47,996 bases of DNA, taken from positions 1 through 47,996 of IMG/VR virus record IMGVR_UViG_3300044712_002276; one strand, written 5' to 3'. Positions 28,011 to 36,469 of the stretch are shown here, piece by piece. How positions within the stretch are numbered: position 1 is the first letter of the stretch; each line of letters begins with the position of its first letter. The stretch is from a virus. A program made the translations under genes and the position numbers. Below the pieces are notes generated by a model that was not told the DNA's origin, searched no databases, and worked only from the letters and a program-made list of their open reading frames with translations.

Positions 28011-29299
28011 GATAGCTGATCTTTAATTTCGTTCCACAAATACTCTTTTCCATCACGAATCAGGCGAATATTATCACAGTTTTGATAATTATAGAAACGC
28101 TTTACGTCCTGATCCACATAAACCGGATCCAGCTCCATCGCGAAGCAGGTACGGTCGGTCTGTTCACAGGCCATTATTGTCGCTCCGGATCCGGAGAAAA
28201 AGTCAGCTACAATATGACCAGGCTTCGAACTGTTTTGTACCAGGTAAGCGATCAGGCCCACTGGCTTCATGGTTGGGTGGATATCGTTCCGGGTTGGCCG
28301 GTCGTATTCAATGACTGTCGATTGTTTCCGGTCAGCATACCAGGTATGCGATCCGGTGGGTTTCCATCCATAAAGTATGGGTTCGTGTTTCCAGTGGTAA
28401 TCCTGACGGCCCATTATGAAGGCTTGCTTCAACCAAATCAGACACTGAGCAAGTTTGAACTGAACATCCAGAAGCGCCTGCCTGAAATTATGCCCTTCAG
28501 TATCGGCATGGAAAATATAATAAGAAGCACCATCGTGCATTACTCGGTACATGTTTCGGTAAAAGTCAAACAGAAACTGGTAGAACTGGCCACCGGTCAT
28601 GTGATCGTTTTTGATTTTAAGCGCATCCTTTGTTTTGCCCTCGTAGTTGACATTGTATGGTGGATCCGTGACAACTAAATTGGCCAGTTTTCCGACCATT
28701 AGCCGCTTAACGTCGCTCCAAATAGTGCTACTGCCACACATCAGGCGATGTTTGCCCAGCAGCCAGATATCACCCTGACGTGAGAAGATATTCGTCTCAT
28801 CCAGTTCCGGAGCTTCATCTTCTTCAATTTCCGTGTAGTCTGTAGTAATCGAGGCGTGTTCTTTCTCAAATCCAAGGGTTTCATCTCCAAAATTCAGATT
28901 GAAACGCTGGAGCGTATCCATCCCGATATCGTAATGAGCGAACAACTGGGTATCTGAATTCTTTTTGGCAAACTCTGAATTGTAAGCAGCGATTTCTTCC
29001 ACCGCTTCGCGTTTGTCTTTCGCCTGGATAGGTTCGTATGGGATGGGTGGAATAATAAATCCATTCTTCCGGAGGATCAGCAAGGCCGCTTTTCGCTGAT
29101 GCGCATCGATGATCCATAACTTTCCGTCCGGATCCTGCCAGGCTTTGAATGCATATTTAAAACCCCGTGTGATGATGAGCATCTGGAGCTTCAGGTTCTT
29201 ATCCGGATCGAAAACTTTAAAATCTTCCTGCAGCTCCTGAAATTGGTCGATTTCTGCAGTGGGTAAATTACCAAGGTTGAATACAGTTAACTCATTCAT
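27992..29299 (-). CDS. ParB-like / N6-adenine DNA methyltransferase fusion
   Basis: The 435-residue protein has an N-terminal ParB/sulfiredoxin-like segment (about 1-150, with WIIDAHQRKAALLIL) and a C-terminal methyltransferase with motif IV DPPY at 212-215 and motif I DFFSGSGAT at 366-374. The order DPPY before FxGxG marks the beta group of amino-methyltransferases. It probably methylates adenine in phage DNA, for protection from host enzymes or to mark DNA for packaging. No partner restriction gene is nearby. It overlaps the next gene at both ends, deep in the packaging region. Confidence 0.88.
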   Translation of the reverse strand: MNELTVFNLGNLPTAEIDQFQELQEDFKVFDPDKNLKLQMLIITRGFKYAFKAWQDPDGKLWIIDAHQRKAALLILRKNGFIIPPIPYEPIQAKDKREAVEEIAAYNSEFAKKNSDTQLFAHYDIGMDTLQRFNLNFGDETLGFEKEHASITTDYTEIEEDEAPELDETNIFSRQGDIWLLGKHRLMCGSSTIWSDVKRLMVGKLANLVVTDPPYNVNYEGKTKDALKIKNDHMTGGQFYQFLFDFYRNMYRVMHDGASYYIFHADTEGHNFRQALLDVQFKLAQCLIWLKQAFIMGRQDYHWKHEPILYGWKPTGSHTWYADRKQSTVIEYDRPTRNDIHPTMKPVGLIAYLVQNSSKPGHIVADFFSGSGATIMACEQTDRTCFAMELDPVYVDQDVKRFYNYQNCDNIRLIRDGKEYLWNEIKDQLSWTKAA

Positions 29300-29736
29300 T
29301 TTTTGTTCTCCTCCAACACTTCGCGCATGATTGCTTCGCGCTCGGCATGTTTTTTAAGATTATCACGATCTTTTTCGTGTTGGTTTGGCGACCTTTTTTT
29401 ATTATTAAGAAAGCTATTGTACCGGCTCACGTTGTTGGCAGTATTGGCATATTCAGCCAGAAACTCTCCCGGTTTGTCATTCAGGAGTTCCTTATATTTA
29501 AATCTGATGCTATGGTGAACGATTAGCGGGTGCCGGTTGAGCCATTTGCCAGTATCGTTAAAGTTTTGAAGTTCTTTAAATGCGAGAAGATTGCGGTTGC
29601 GAAGCTCTGCCAGATCAATTACCAGGTCTTCAGTTGGATCTTTATCAATGACCGCATCAATCGCCTTCATTTTTCGATAGGTATTGACACGGTCATTGTA
29701 GATAATTACAGCTTTTTGAACCTCTGGATTCTCCAA
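29296..29736 (-). CDS. Hypothetical protein without ATG; possible -1 frameshift partner
   Basis: The 146-codon frame opens with TTG at 29736, and no ATG is present upstream in the frame. The frame continues open further upstream, across the end of the coiled-coil gene, to the A9 run at 29804-29812. Either TTG is used or the region is reached by a -1 shift from the upstream gene. The product is charged and helical, with a Lys/Glu-rich C-terminus. It overlaps the methyltransferase start by four bases. Confidence 0.6.
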   Translation of the reverse strand: MENPEVQKAVIIYNDRVNTYRKMKAIDAVIDKDPTEDLVIDLAELRNRNLLAFKELQNFNDTGKWLNRHPLIVHHSIRFKYKELLNDKPGEFLAEYANTANNVSRYNSFLNNKKRSPNQHEKDRDNLKKHAEREAIMREVLEENKK

Positions 29737-29777
29737 TTTATCCCATTTAATCGAGGGATACTCTTCTTCTTTCTGAA

Positions 29778-30545
29778 CTAAACTGGATCCGGACTGGATT
29801 CGCTTTTTTTTTCTTCCTCTAGCTGATCTTCCAGCAGCTCTTTTTCAGCTTCAGCGTCCTCCAGTTGCTCCTGCAGGTCCTCGTTTTCCGATTCCAGTTC
29901 TTCAACTTTACCTTCCAGTTCTTCTTTTTCAGCATTCATCTGATCAATTACCTGGTCAGAGTGTGATTCAGAAACTTTGGGTAAGTTCAACCGATATTCT
30001 TCCAGAATAGGGCGAAGGGTAGCCAGTTTATAGTCGGGAGCTTCAATTTTTAATCCCCTGGCTATGTTTGCAAGTTCAGGTTGTTTGACTGTTAAAAAGT
30101 CAACAGCAAGCAACTTTTCAATAAATTCAGCGGGTTTAACGAAGTCAGGGATAATTGATTCAGGTAATTTGAGAATGACTGAAACTACATCTGCCGGAAA
30201 ATCTTTAATCAATTCCTTAATCTGAGCAATAATTTCAGCCTTTTCCTCTAAGGATTTGACTTTATGGACATGTGCAGCAAGTTTCCCGGTTTCTGCAGTA
30301 ATATCCTTCATTTCCTCAATCGTGAGCTTCTTTACCGGAGCTGGCCTATTAGAAAGAATTTCTTCCACGCTGGCCACGTCAAGCAGCGCCCACAAAATTT
30401 CGCGCTGGGCACGTTCCTTATCAATTACTCCGGAAGTAAGTGCCGGATCGTTCGGAGATTTCTTTGCCAGCAGGCCCCGGTCTGCTTCCAGATGCTTCTC
30501 ATGTTGCAACTGGGGATAGGCTTCTTTTTTTTCTGCAAAATCCAT
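29778..30545 (-). CDS. Coiled-coil protein with acidic C-terminus
   Basis: A 255-residue protein with a helical N-terminal half and a long coiled coil at about 195-250 made of Glu/Asp-rich heptads (EELEGKVEELESENEDLQEQ). Start ATG 30545 is used; an earlier frame opening at 30602 would overlap the preceding gene. It follows the capsid genes and may be a scaffold or structural accessory protein. Near its end the codons GAA AAA AAA AGC form an A9 run and an A AAA AAA slippery heptamer. Confidence 0.75.
   Translation of the reverse strand: MDFAEKKEAYPQLQHEKHLEADRGLLAKKSPNDPALTSGVIDKERAQREILWALLDVASVEEILSNRPAPVKKLTIEEMKDITAETGKLAAHVHKVKSLEEKAEIIAQIKELIKDFPADVVSVILKLPESIIPDFVKPAEFIEKLLAVDFLTVKQPELANIARGLKIEAPDYKLATLRPILEEYRLNLPKVSESHSDQVIDQMNAEKEELEGKVEELESENEDLQEQLEDAEAEKELLEDQLEEEKKSESSPDPV
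29804..29812 (-). promoter_or_regulatory. A9 run, candidate -1 frameshift site
   Basis: On the minus strand nine A follow GAAG, read as GAA AAA AAA AGC. A -1 slip gives AAG CGA ATC and stays open through the TTG-started downstream frame, yielding a fused product of about 416 residues. RNA polymerase slippage would be an alternative route. Confidence 0.55.
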
Positions 30546-30564
30546 GATATTAGATTTTAATGGG

Positions 30565-30798
30565 TTAGTTTTCAACCGGACTAATTTCAAGCATATACTC
30601 ATTTCCCAATTTAAACATATCTGCAGCTTCTTGATTTACGGTATTTAAAACCATTGTTGTTCCACCAGACATTTGATAAAATACGGAGTTTTGATCATAC
30701 GGAACATGTAGTTCAATTGCTGTACAAATTGGTTTTTTTGGATCGTAATTCGCAGTTTCCTTTTTTGAATTGCATTTTACTTTTACAGTTGTTTTCAT
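30565..30798 (-). CDS. Hypothetical 77-residue protein
   Basis: A small protein with beta pattern and a basic N-terminus (MKTTVKVKCNSKKETANYDP). It lies behind a strong terminator and a -7-like box, so it may open a new transcription unit running into the coiled-coil and packaging genes. Function unknown. Confidence 0.7.
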   Translation of the reverse strand: MKTTVKVKCNSKKETANYDPKKPICTAIELHVPYDQNSVFYQMSGGTTMVLNTVNQEAADMFKLGNEYMLEISPVEN

Positions 30799-30820
30799 TG
30801 TATAAAATTTAAGATTTGAT

Positions 30821-30828
30821 CAAATGTA
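30821..30828 (-). promoter_or_regulatory. -7 promoter element before the 77-residue gene
   Basis: The minus strand reads TACATTTG, matching TAnnTTTG, 23 bases before the start codon. No TTTG at the right spacing was found. The terminator just upstream makes a promoter here likely. Confidence 0.45.
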
Positions 30829-30860
30829 TTTTGCATTGCAAAAAAACGAAAGGACATAAA

Positions 30861-30891
30861 AAGCCCGGGTACTGAATAGGTGCCCGGGCTT
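30861..30891 (-). terminator. Strong terminator after the capsid gene cluster
   Basis: aagcccgggta and tgcccgggctt form an 11-bp stem; on the minus strand the stem is followed by TTTATG. It closes the protease-capsid unit. Confidence 0.8.
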
Positions 30892-30952
30892 GAATAAAAC
30901 TATGTCCAAATAGTAGTAAAAAAGTTGCTTTGGCGCCTCAGCCTGTCGAAGG

Positions 30953-31954
30953 CTAAGCGGTCTGGATCCTGCTTTTCTCCACAAGCGTGTCCGAGTCCAT
31001 TACCTGGAATATAATCTGACTTCCCGGATTAGCGGTCCACGATACTTCATCCCGAAGAATAAATGCCGTATTATCAGCAATAACAGGTGCGGTTCCATCC
31101 ACTGCAGGAGCCTTAACTGTTATGTATCGGCCATGGTCAGCGGCGGCAAGTCCGCTAACAGTTGCAATGGTTGCAGCCCCGTTAGTCAGCGTATAAGTGT
31201 CAACACCATTCTGAATGGCAAGGTTTGTAAGTCCGGTTCCAATAACAACTGGTGCTGCTACGGTGAGAGATCCGGTAAGGATCATTTCTTTGCGCCAGTG
31301 CTCATTAGCAAAGGTCAATGAAATGTACTTCCCGTCCTTGTCTTTCTTCACTTCATGACTTTTCAATATCAGCGCCTTCTCATAGGTTCCAAGCTGATAG
31401 ATCAAAGGATCCTCGCATTCTTTATAATTCAGGATAAACCCTTTTCCCTGGTATTCATCCAAAAAGTTAAGAGTAGCAACCGAATACCTGATAATTATTG
31501 ACATGGTATTCTCAAAAGTAGAAGTAATGTCACCATGATCACCTTTAGCGCTATACTTCAAAGAATTTTCAACTCCCTCGAAAATATGCTGTACTTCTCC
31601 TGACAGTAATGGTGTGGTTCCTATTTCACGCGAGGCATTAGGCATCGGAAATGCAACCGTAGTATCAACCTGGTCACGGGCAGTAAGCCATAACTGGAAA
31701 CCCAATTGATTTCCTCCGGTTTCACGGTCGTTGGGTTGCGTAATATTGCCGATGGTAGCCATCGATAACAGAATAAGCATACCCACGCCCATTTCAGTTA
31801 CCGGTTTTACAGCGGCTGGATCGGAGACTATCTGGGTCGCCGAAACCGCAAAAAATAGCAGCATCGCAAAGCTGAACATCCGAAGAAGCAGCCCGAATTT
31901 GCTCTCATTTATTTTCCTGACCGAGTAGGCCAGTTGTTTTTTATTGTATTTCAT
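30953..31954 (-). CDS. Putative capsid-associated protein with N-terminal membrane segments
   Basis: The 333-residue protein has two hydrophobic segments near the start, about 25-42 (LLRMFSFAMLLFFAVSATQ) and 57-72 (GVGMLILLSMATIG), then a soluble body and a beta-type C-terminal domain (about 240-333). It follows the major capsid gene, where a decoration or second capsid protein would be expected. The membrane segments are unexpected for a capsid part and may be removed by processing. Role uncertain. Confidence 0.55.
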   Translation of the reverse strand: MKYNKKQLAYSVRKINESKFGLLLRMFSFAMLLFFAVSATQIVSDPAAVKPVTEMGVGMLILLSMATIGNITQPNDRETGGNQLGFQLWLTARDQVDTTVAFPMPNASREIGTTPLLSGEVQHIFEGVENSLKYSAKGDHGDITSTFENTMSIIIRYSVATLNFLDEYQGKGFILNYKECEDPLIYQLGTYEKALILKSHEVKKDKDGKYISLTFANEHWRKEMILTGSLTVAAPVVIGTGLTNLAIQNGVDTYTLTNGAATIATVSGLAAADHGRYITVKAPAVDGTAPVIADNTAFILRDEVSWTANPGSQIIFQVMDSDTLVEKSRIQTA

Positions 31955-31987
31955 ATCGAAATCGAATATTAAGAGTTAAAAAAAAAG

Positions 31988-32060
31988 TTTGAAGACCGAA
32001 GTCCGAAGTCCGGAGTACCAAGTTTAAACTTTAGACACTCCGAACTTTAGGCACTTCGAA
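31988..32060. repeat. Intergenic cggagt/aagtttaaactt palindromic repeats
   Basis: The 12-bp palindrome aagtttaaactt is flanked by cggagt and actccg arms and by repeated gtccgaa and gaactt units. The region fills the gap after the capsid gene and resembles the element at 8964-8995. Confidence 0.75.
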
Positions 32061-32065
32061 CTTTT

Positions 32066-34084
32066 TTAAGTCCTTGCCTCTGGTAAAGTAGGCTGAACCA
32101 ACGCATTTACGGTGCGAACACCGGCAACACAACGTTCAAGTTCGCGGAAAGCAGTACCGGCATTGTCGAGAATTACCATCAGGTAATCACCAACGGCTGT
32201 TGGAGTCCAGGCAGCAGTGAGGTTTGCAAATTTGGCAGCTTTATCGATGGTTTGTGGTTGGGTAATCCCGCCACATTCGATGATATAAACCTGACCGGCT
32301 TTCGCGTTGGTAATGTCGGTAATTTTCTTTCCGGCAGTGGTATTGTTGGTTGTCAGGAACCAGAAGTTCAGGGCAGCATTCAGCGTAACCGAATCGTCGA
32401 CAATTGCCAAAGCCGGTTTGTTCGTGAAAATCTGCTGATACTCATAATTGTTGGCCAGCAATGCGGCTGCAGTGCTGAATTTTTTACCAACAAAAGCAGC
32501 GCTCATCCCTTCTTTCCAACGCGAGCGAACCAGGATATCTTCAAAGTCCTGAGTAAACTCAAGTGCAAGCATTTCGCCCGGAAGGTTTTCCAGTTGCTGA
32601 ACGTTACCAGGTTTCAGTAAAGTCATGAAAGTTAATTTTTCCATGGCTGGCATCCAGTAAATCGGGATGTCGTAATCAGGAACAACGTTACTCTTCGGAC
32701 CAGTAAAGTCGGTCATCAAACCGAATTTAGTCCTGACATTGGCTAACCACCATGTTTTGTGGTTTGCATTCAGTATCAGAGTGAAATCAGAAAGAATCTG
32801 ATCGCCCAAAACAGCGACAACAGCATCCAGGTAAGCCTTCACGGTATCGAACATGGTTGTGCTATCGTAAGTTGCCAGCGACGCCGAGGTCATCGGCAAC
32901 AGCTTATACTGGTGCATGTAACGGATCAAAGTGAAAATGAATCCGGTTGATGCATTGATTGCCAATCCTGCGGCTGCAGTTTCGGGTTTTACAGCGCAAC
33001 CTAATACGCGACGTTTGGTTTGTTCCTGAACAGCTTTCAACAAAATGTTCAGTGTGTACCATTCAATCATTCCCAACTTGATGTCGCCCGAACCTTCTGT
33101 GTTCAGGTAACCCAAATAGTTGCGTTCCAAATCAACCAGCGGTGCAAACTGCAACTTGATCGATGCGTCGTCAACGTGACCACGTTCAGGTTCAATGGCT
33201 GCTGAGCCTTTGAAAACCTTACCAGCCTGCCAGCCTTGAGAAACCTCGGTGAACAGTGCGTTGATGATCAGTTCCTGATCCTGAATTCCATAACGGCGAG
33301 GGAAAATGTCGTTAACATTTTTTACAAGCAGAATTTGTGAAATCAGGTTATCCTGACGGCGAATCACAAACTGGTTGCCCATGTCGCTTCCAACAACAGT
33401 TAAATCAATGCTGGTCGATGAAAGTTTTTGTGGATCCAGTAGGTTATTCTGGTGCAAAAAGGCAAAACGGGCCTTTAGGCTTTCACCAAAAGTATTTACC
33501 TCTGCTTTAAACGAGATCTCATCCGCCGTTGTCGGACGTGAAATCTGTGCTATTGCTGCATTCACAGCAATTTTATTCCACCTTTTGTCCATTGAGAACA
33601 TGGCGTGTTCAATACCGAAGGCGTGTTTATCGGTATGGGTCATTGCAAATCCTTCTACTTTCACCGTTCCTTTTTTTGGATTGTCGTTTTCGAGAGTCAT
33701 GGATAACTTTTCGACTTTTTCGGAAAGATCCTTGTTTCCTTTTTCCAGACTGGCGTTTTTAGTCGCCAAATCTTTGATGGCCTGAGCCAGATCAACAGTT
33801 TTACCTTCCTTCTCAGGAGTTTCTGTTTTTTCGGTTGTTTCGCCTTCGGATTTTTCTTCCGGAGTCATTTCGGCTAACACAGCCATTGCTGCATCGAGGG
33901 CAGCAGCTTTCTGAGCTTGTTCCTGGTCTGCTTTCATATCGGCATAGAAGTCAGAGCTATGGGTTTCGTTGTAGCTGGCCACAACTTTATCCATGTCTTC
34001 CTTCGTTAGCGCCGACGCTTTGGCCTTTTCAGCCCAGCCGAGAGCAATCAAAACAGCCATAAGCTTTTCTTTGAATGTTTTCAT
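32066..34084 (-). CDS. Major capsid protein with N-terminal scaffold-like domain
   Basis: The 672-residue protein follows an S49 protease gene, the usual order of protease and capsid. The first 150 residues are helical and charged with a Glu/Thr-rich linker and coiled coil (LATKNASLEKGNKDLSEKVE), like the delta domain or scaffold that is cut off in HK97-type capsids. The body (about 160-530) fits a capsid fold by length. A beta-rich extra domain lies at about 550-650. The extreme N-terminus is hydrophobic (KLMAVLIALGW). The capsid assignment is by order, length and layout. Confidence 0.7.
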   Translation of the reverse strand: MKTFKEKLMAVLIALGWAEKAKASALTKEDMDKVVASYNETHSSDFYADMKADQEQAQKAAALDAAMAVLAEMTPEEKSEGETTEKTETPEKEGKTVDLAQAIKDLATKNASLEKGNKDLSEKVEKLSMTLENDNPKKGTVKVEGFAMTHTDKHAFGIEHAMFSMDKRWNKIAVNAAIAQISRPTTADEISFKAEVNTFGESLKARFAFLHQNNLLDPQKLSSTSIDLTVVGSDMGNQFVIRRQDNLISQILLVKNVNDIFPRRYGIQDQELIINALFTEVSQGWQAGKVFKGSAAIEPERGHVDDASIKLQFAPLVDLERNYLGYLNTEGSGDIKLGMIEWYTLNILLKAVQEQTKRRVLGCAVKPETAAAGLAINASTGFIFTLIRYMHQYKLLPMTSASLATYDSTTMFDTVKAYLDAVVAVLGDQILSDFTLILNANHKTWWLANVRTKFGLMTDFTGPKSNVVPDYDIPIYWMPAMEKLTFMTLLKPGNVQQLENLPGEMLALEFTQDFEDILVRSRWKEGMSAAFVGKKFSTAAALLANNYEYQQIFTNKPALAIVDDSVTLNAALNFWFLTTNNTTAGKKITDITNAKAGQVYIIECGGITQPQTIDKAAKFANLTAAWTPTAVGDYLMVILDNAGTAFRELERCVAGVRTVNALVQPTLPEART

Positions 34085-34098
34085 AACGAATTGATTGA

Positions 34099-35043
34099 TT
34101 AAAAATGATTAATAAAATGTAAAGCCTTATTCTTGTCACGTTGCTTCCCCAGGTAAGTTTGTCCTAACTGGTATGCTTCGTTCAGCGCTTCTTTAAGAGA
34201 TTTTTTGCCATCGATTAACCCAAGGTCGGTGGCCTGTGCAGTAGCGAAAGTCTCGCCTCTGAAGAGCGGGTGGTCTTCAGGGAGTGATCCAGCCTTGGGT
34301 CGCGCTTTACGCACTGCGGCTTCAAATTGCTGCTGGAGGGGGTTGAGTTCTTCTTCGATGAATTGTTTTGGTTTTCCATTGGTCAAATCATTAAATTTTT
34401 TGTTTTTAAGGTCCGATTTTGTAGCATACTCCTCAATTTTTTTCAATCCCATCTTTTCGTAATAGGGCATGAAATCCAAAAATGAAACCATGGTACCGAT
34501 AGAACCAAGGATTTCGTTCTGAGTAGCAGCATAAATTTTTTTAGAAGGAGAGAAAAGGTAAACGGCAGCGCTTCCACCTACACGTTCAACGATAGTTACC
34601 GATGGCTTGGTGGCCTTCATCAGGGTTTCAAAAGCAATATCCAAATACCAGGTATCGCCTCCGCCCGAATTGACATGTAAAAAGTGAGACATGATCATTG
34701 GGTTGGCTTCTGCCGCTTCAACGTCATCAACAAACTGTTTGGAAGAGAACCACCAGCTCGATTCGCCCATGATCATACCTTTAATACGGTAATAGGCTAC
34801 TGCTTCATTCTCAATGTCAGCATCTGTATAATCTACGGTAAGTGGAATATTACTTTCTTCGGCCAGTTTTTTGCATACTTTTTCAGATAGCTCCTGGTAA
34901 GTTGGCATTTCATCAAAATACCAGCTTTGTTTTTCAGCCAGGAATAAGTCGGCCAAAAACTCCTGCTTTGCTTCTTCGGTGCAAAAGATTCTTCCGGATG
35001 ATAGAAATCGGGATATTTCTGATAAAATTAAAGCCTTCGACAT
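34099..35043 (-). CDS. Prohead protease, peptidase S49 (ClpP/SppA fold)
   Basis: The 314-residue protein should mature the prohead by cutting scaffold or capsid N-termini. The SppA-like domain has HVNSGGGDTW (oxyanion region, about 123-132), nucleophile Ser158 in VGGSAAVYL and Lys209 in YATKSD. The 51-residue distance between Ser and Lys fits the Ser-Lys dyad of S49 peptidases. The C-terminal LGLIDGKKSLKEAL motif is also typical. It lies just before the capsid gene. Confidence 0.85.
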   Translation of the reverse strand: MSKALILSEISRFLSSGRIFCTEEAKQEFLADLFLAEKQSWYFDEMPTYQELSEKVCKKLAEESNIPLTVDYTDADIENEAVAYYRIKGMIMGESSWWFSSKQFVDDVEAAEANPMIMSHFLHVNSGGGDTWYLDIAFETLMKATKPSVTIVERVGGSAAVYLFSPSKKIYAATQNEILGSIGTMVSFLDFMPYYEKMGLKKIEEYATKSDLKNKKFNDLTNGKPKQFIEEELNPLQQQFEAAVRKARPKAGSLPEDHPLFRGETFATAQATDLGLIDGKKSLKEALNEAYQLGQTYLGKQRDKNKALHFINHF

Positions 35044-35159
35044 GTGGTAACATTAATGTTTAACCAAATGTGCGAAGGCTTTATTCCGTGCAAAAGGACT
35101 TTAAAAAAAAGGCTGTCCGAACCGTGTCCGTTTGCGCGGTTGGCGGGCTTTTCTGGTTT

Positions 35160-35540
35160 TTAAAAAACCGATTTTAAGGCAGTTCTTTTAAAATCCAGTA
35201 TATCTACATCCGGAGTTGGCGTTATTGTAATCCTGACCGGATAGTCTGCACTTCCCCATAATACCGGAGTTCCATCGTCGGTGAAAAGTAAAACCATTAC
35301 CGGCCTGCGGGTTACATATACAGCTCGCTGGGCATCTGTCAGCTTATCAGTTACTGCCCTAAGCGATTGTTTGTAGATAGTACCGGCACTGCCTGCATCA
35401 GGAGTATCTGTCAATACCAAATCGTTGTTGGTTGGAATATGGTCTGGTTCGTTTCCTGAATTGGTGATTAGACGCTCACCATCGAAACTATTATAGTCCG
35501 AGAGCGGAATAATCTTTAAATAATTAGCTAATGTTTTCAT
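35160..35540 (-). CDS. Hypothetical protein upstream of the protease
   Basis: A 126-residue protein, helical at the start and with Thr/Val-rich beta sections later (VRITITPTPDVDIL). It is in line with the head genes. No family recognised. Confidence 0.65.
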   Translation of the reverse strand: MKTLANYLKIIPLSDYNSFDGERLITNSGNEPDHIPTNNDLVLTDTPDAGSAGTIYKQSLRAVTDKLTDAQRAVYVTRRPVMVLLFTDDGTPVLWGSADYPVRITITPTPDVDILDFKRTALKSVF

Positions 35541-35577
35541 ATTGTTTTGAGTATCAAATATTTATGAATAATAAACG

Positions 35578-36129
35578 TTAAAACGCTGCAAAACCGACAA
35601 GTATCGGACAAAGAATGGATAAAAATAGCTCTAAACATGACGTTATTTTCCTTGTTTTTTTCACTAATTCTTGTCGGTCCCGGTATCTTTTATACTCTCT
35701 TTCCAGCGAATTGTATTTAAACGATTCTTCCTTGATTTCCATCGTTTCGCAGAAAAGTAAAATTATTCGTCTAATTTCAGTCAAACCTGATCCTTTCATT
35801 TCCATCACAAATTCATGAAGCTCGTAATTGAATCTCGAACGGATCTTGGATGCAATGATCCGTTCTGAATTTTCGGAGATGTAATTTCGGTATTCGTTAT
35901 TAACATCGTCGTAGGCCGGAAGAATGAATTCGACGTAAGAACCGGCATCGTAATTTATTTTTGGAGGAAAACGAGGCTGGCTCCGGAGCAGGTTTTTTAT
36001 GAGTAATCCAAAAGCGTGTTTTTCTGAAGCAACTACCTGGCCCTGTTTATTCGCTTCAAGCACATGTTTGGTAAAATCAGCATGCATCGGGTGCATTCTC
36101 ACTCGGATGGTAATTCCTGTTACTGACAT
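35578..36129 (-). CDS. Hypothetical protein with C-terminal hydrophobic segment
   Basis: The 183-residue protein has a mixed N-terminal domain, a charged helical region (about 95-160) and a hydrophobic end (CLELFLSILCPILVGFAAF). It is the first gene of the late block, just left of the GTAAC repeat array, and could be a regulator or a membrane-tethered protein; neither can be shown. Confidence 0.65.
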   Translation of the reverse strand: MSVTGITIRVRMHPMHADFTKHVLEANKQGQVVASEKHAFGLLIKNLLRSQPRFPPKINYDAGSYVEFILPAYDDVNNEYRNYISENSERIIASKIRSRFNYELHEFVMEMKGSGLTEIRRIILLFCETMEIKEESFKYNSLEREYKRYRDRQELVKKTRKITSCLELFLSILCPILVGFAAF

Positions 36130-36238
36130 ATCGTTATCATCGGGTTAAAGGTTGACACTTTAAAACCGGTGAATGAAGCGGCACTAATATAAGTGTTTTA
36201 TTTTTTAGTCTTGTTATACTGATTTTGCACTAAAAAAG

Positions 36239-36468
36239 TGTAACGGCGTAACTTCGTAACTTTTTGAAGTTAACTATTTATCAATCAAATTATTAATTGT
36301 TACAAATACCTTTTTTAAAAATGTGTCTGCCTTGAAAAAAAATTGTAACCGGATTTTTCTTTTTTTGTGGTTACGTTTTTTTTGTAACCGGCACAATTCC
36401 AAAAATCAAATTGTAACCTCATAACTCTTTAATATTCATTACTTTTTGAGTGTAGTTACAGAGTTACA
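36239..36468. repeat. GTAAC/GTTAC repeat array
   Basis: About ten GTAAC or GTTAC pentamers occur within 230 bases of AT-rich DNA, often as tgtaaccgg or agttaca. No gene is present. The 15-bp sequence agttacagagttaca at 36454-36468 recurs exactly at 41058-41072. This may be an operator array or a replication origin region. Confidence 0.65.
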
Positions 36469-36469
36469 A

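Noticed and set aside
36239-36468. CRISPR array
   Set aside because: The repeats are only 5-9 bases long, unevenly spaced and in both orientations; no regular spacers or cas genes are present.
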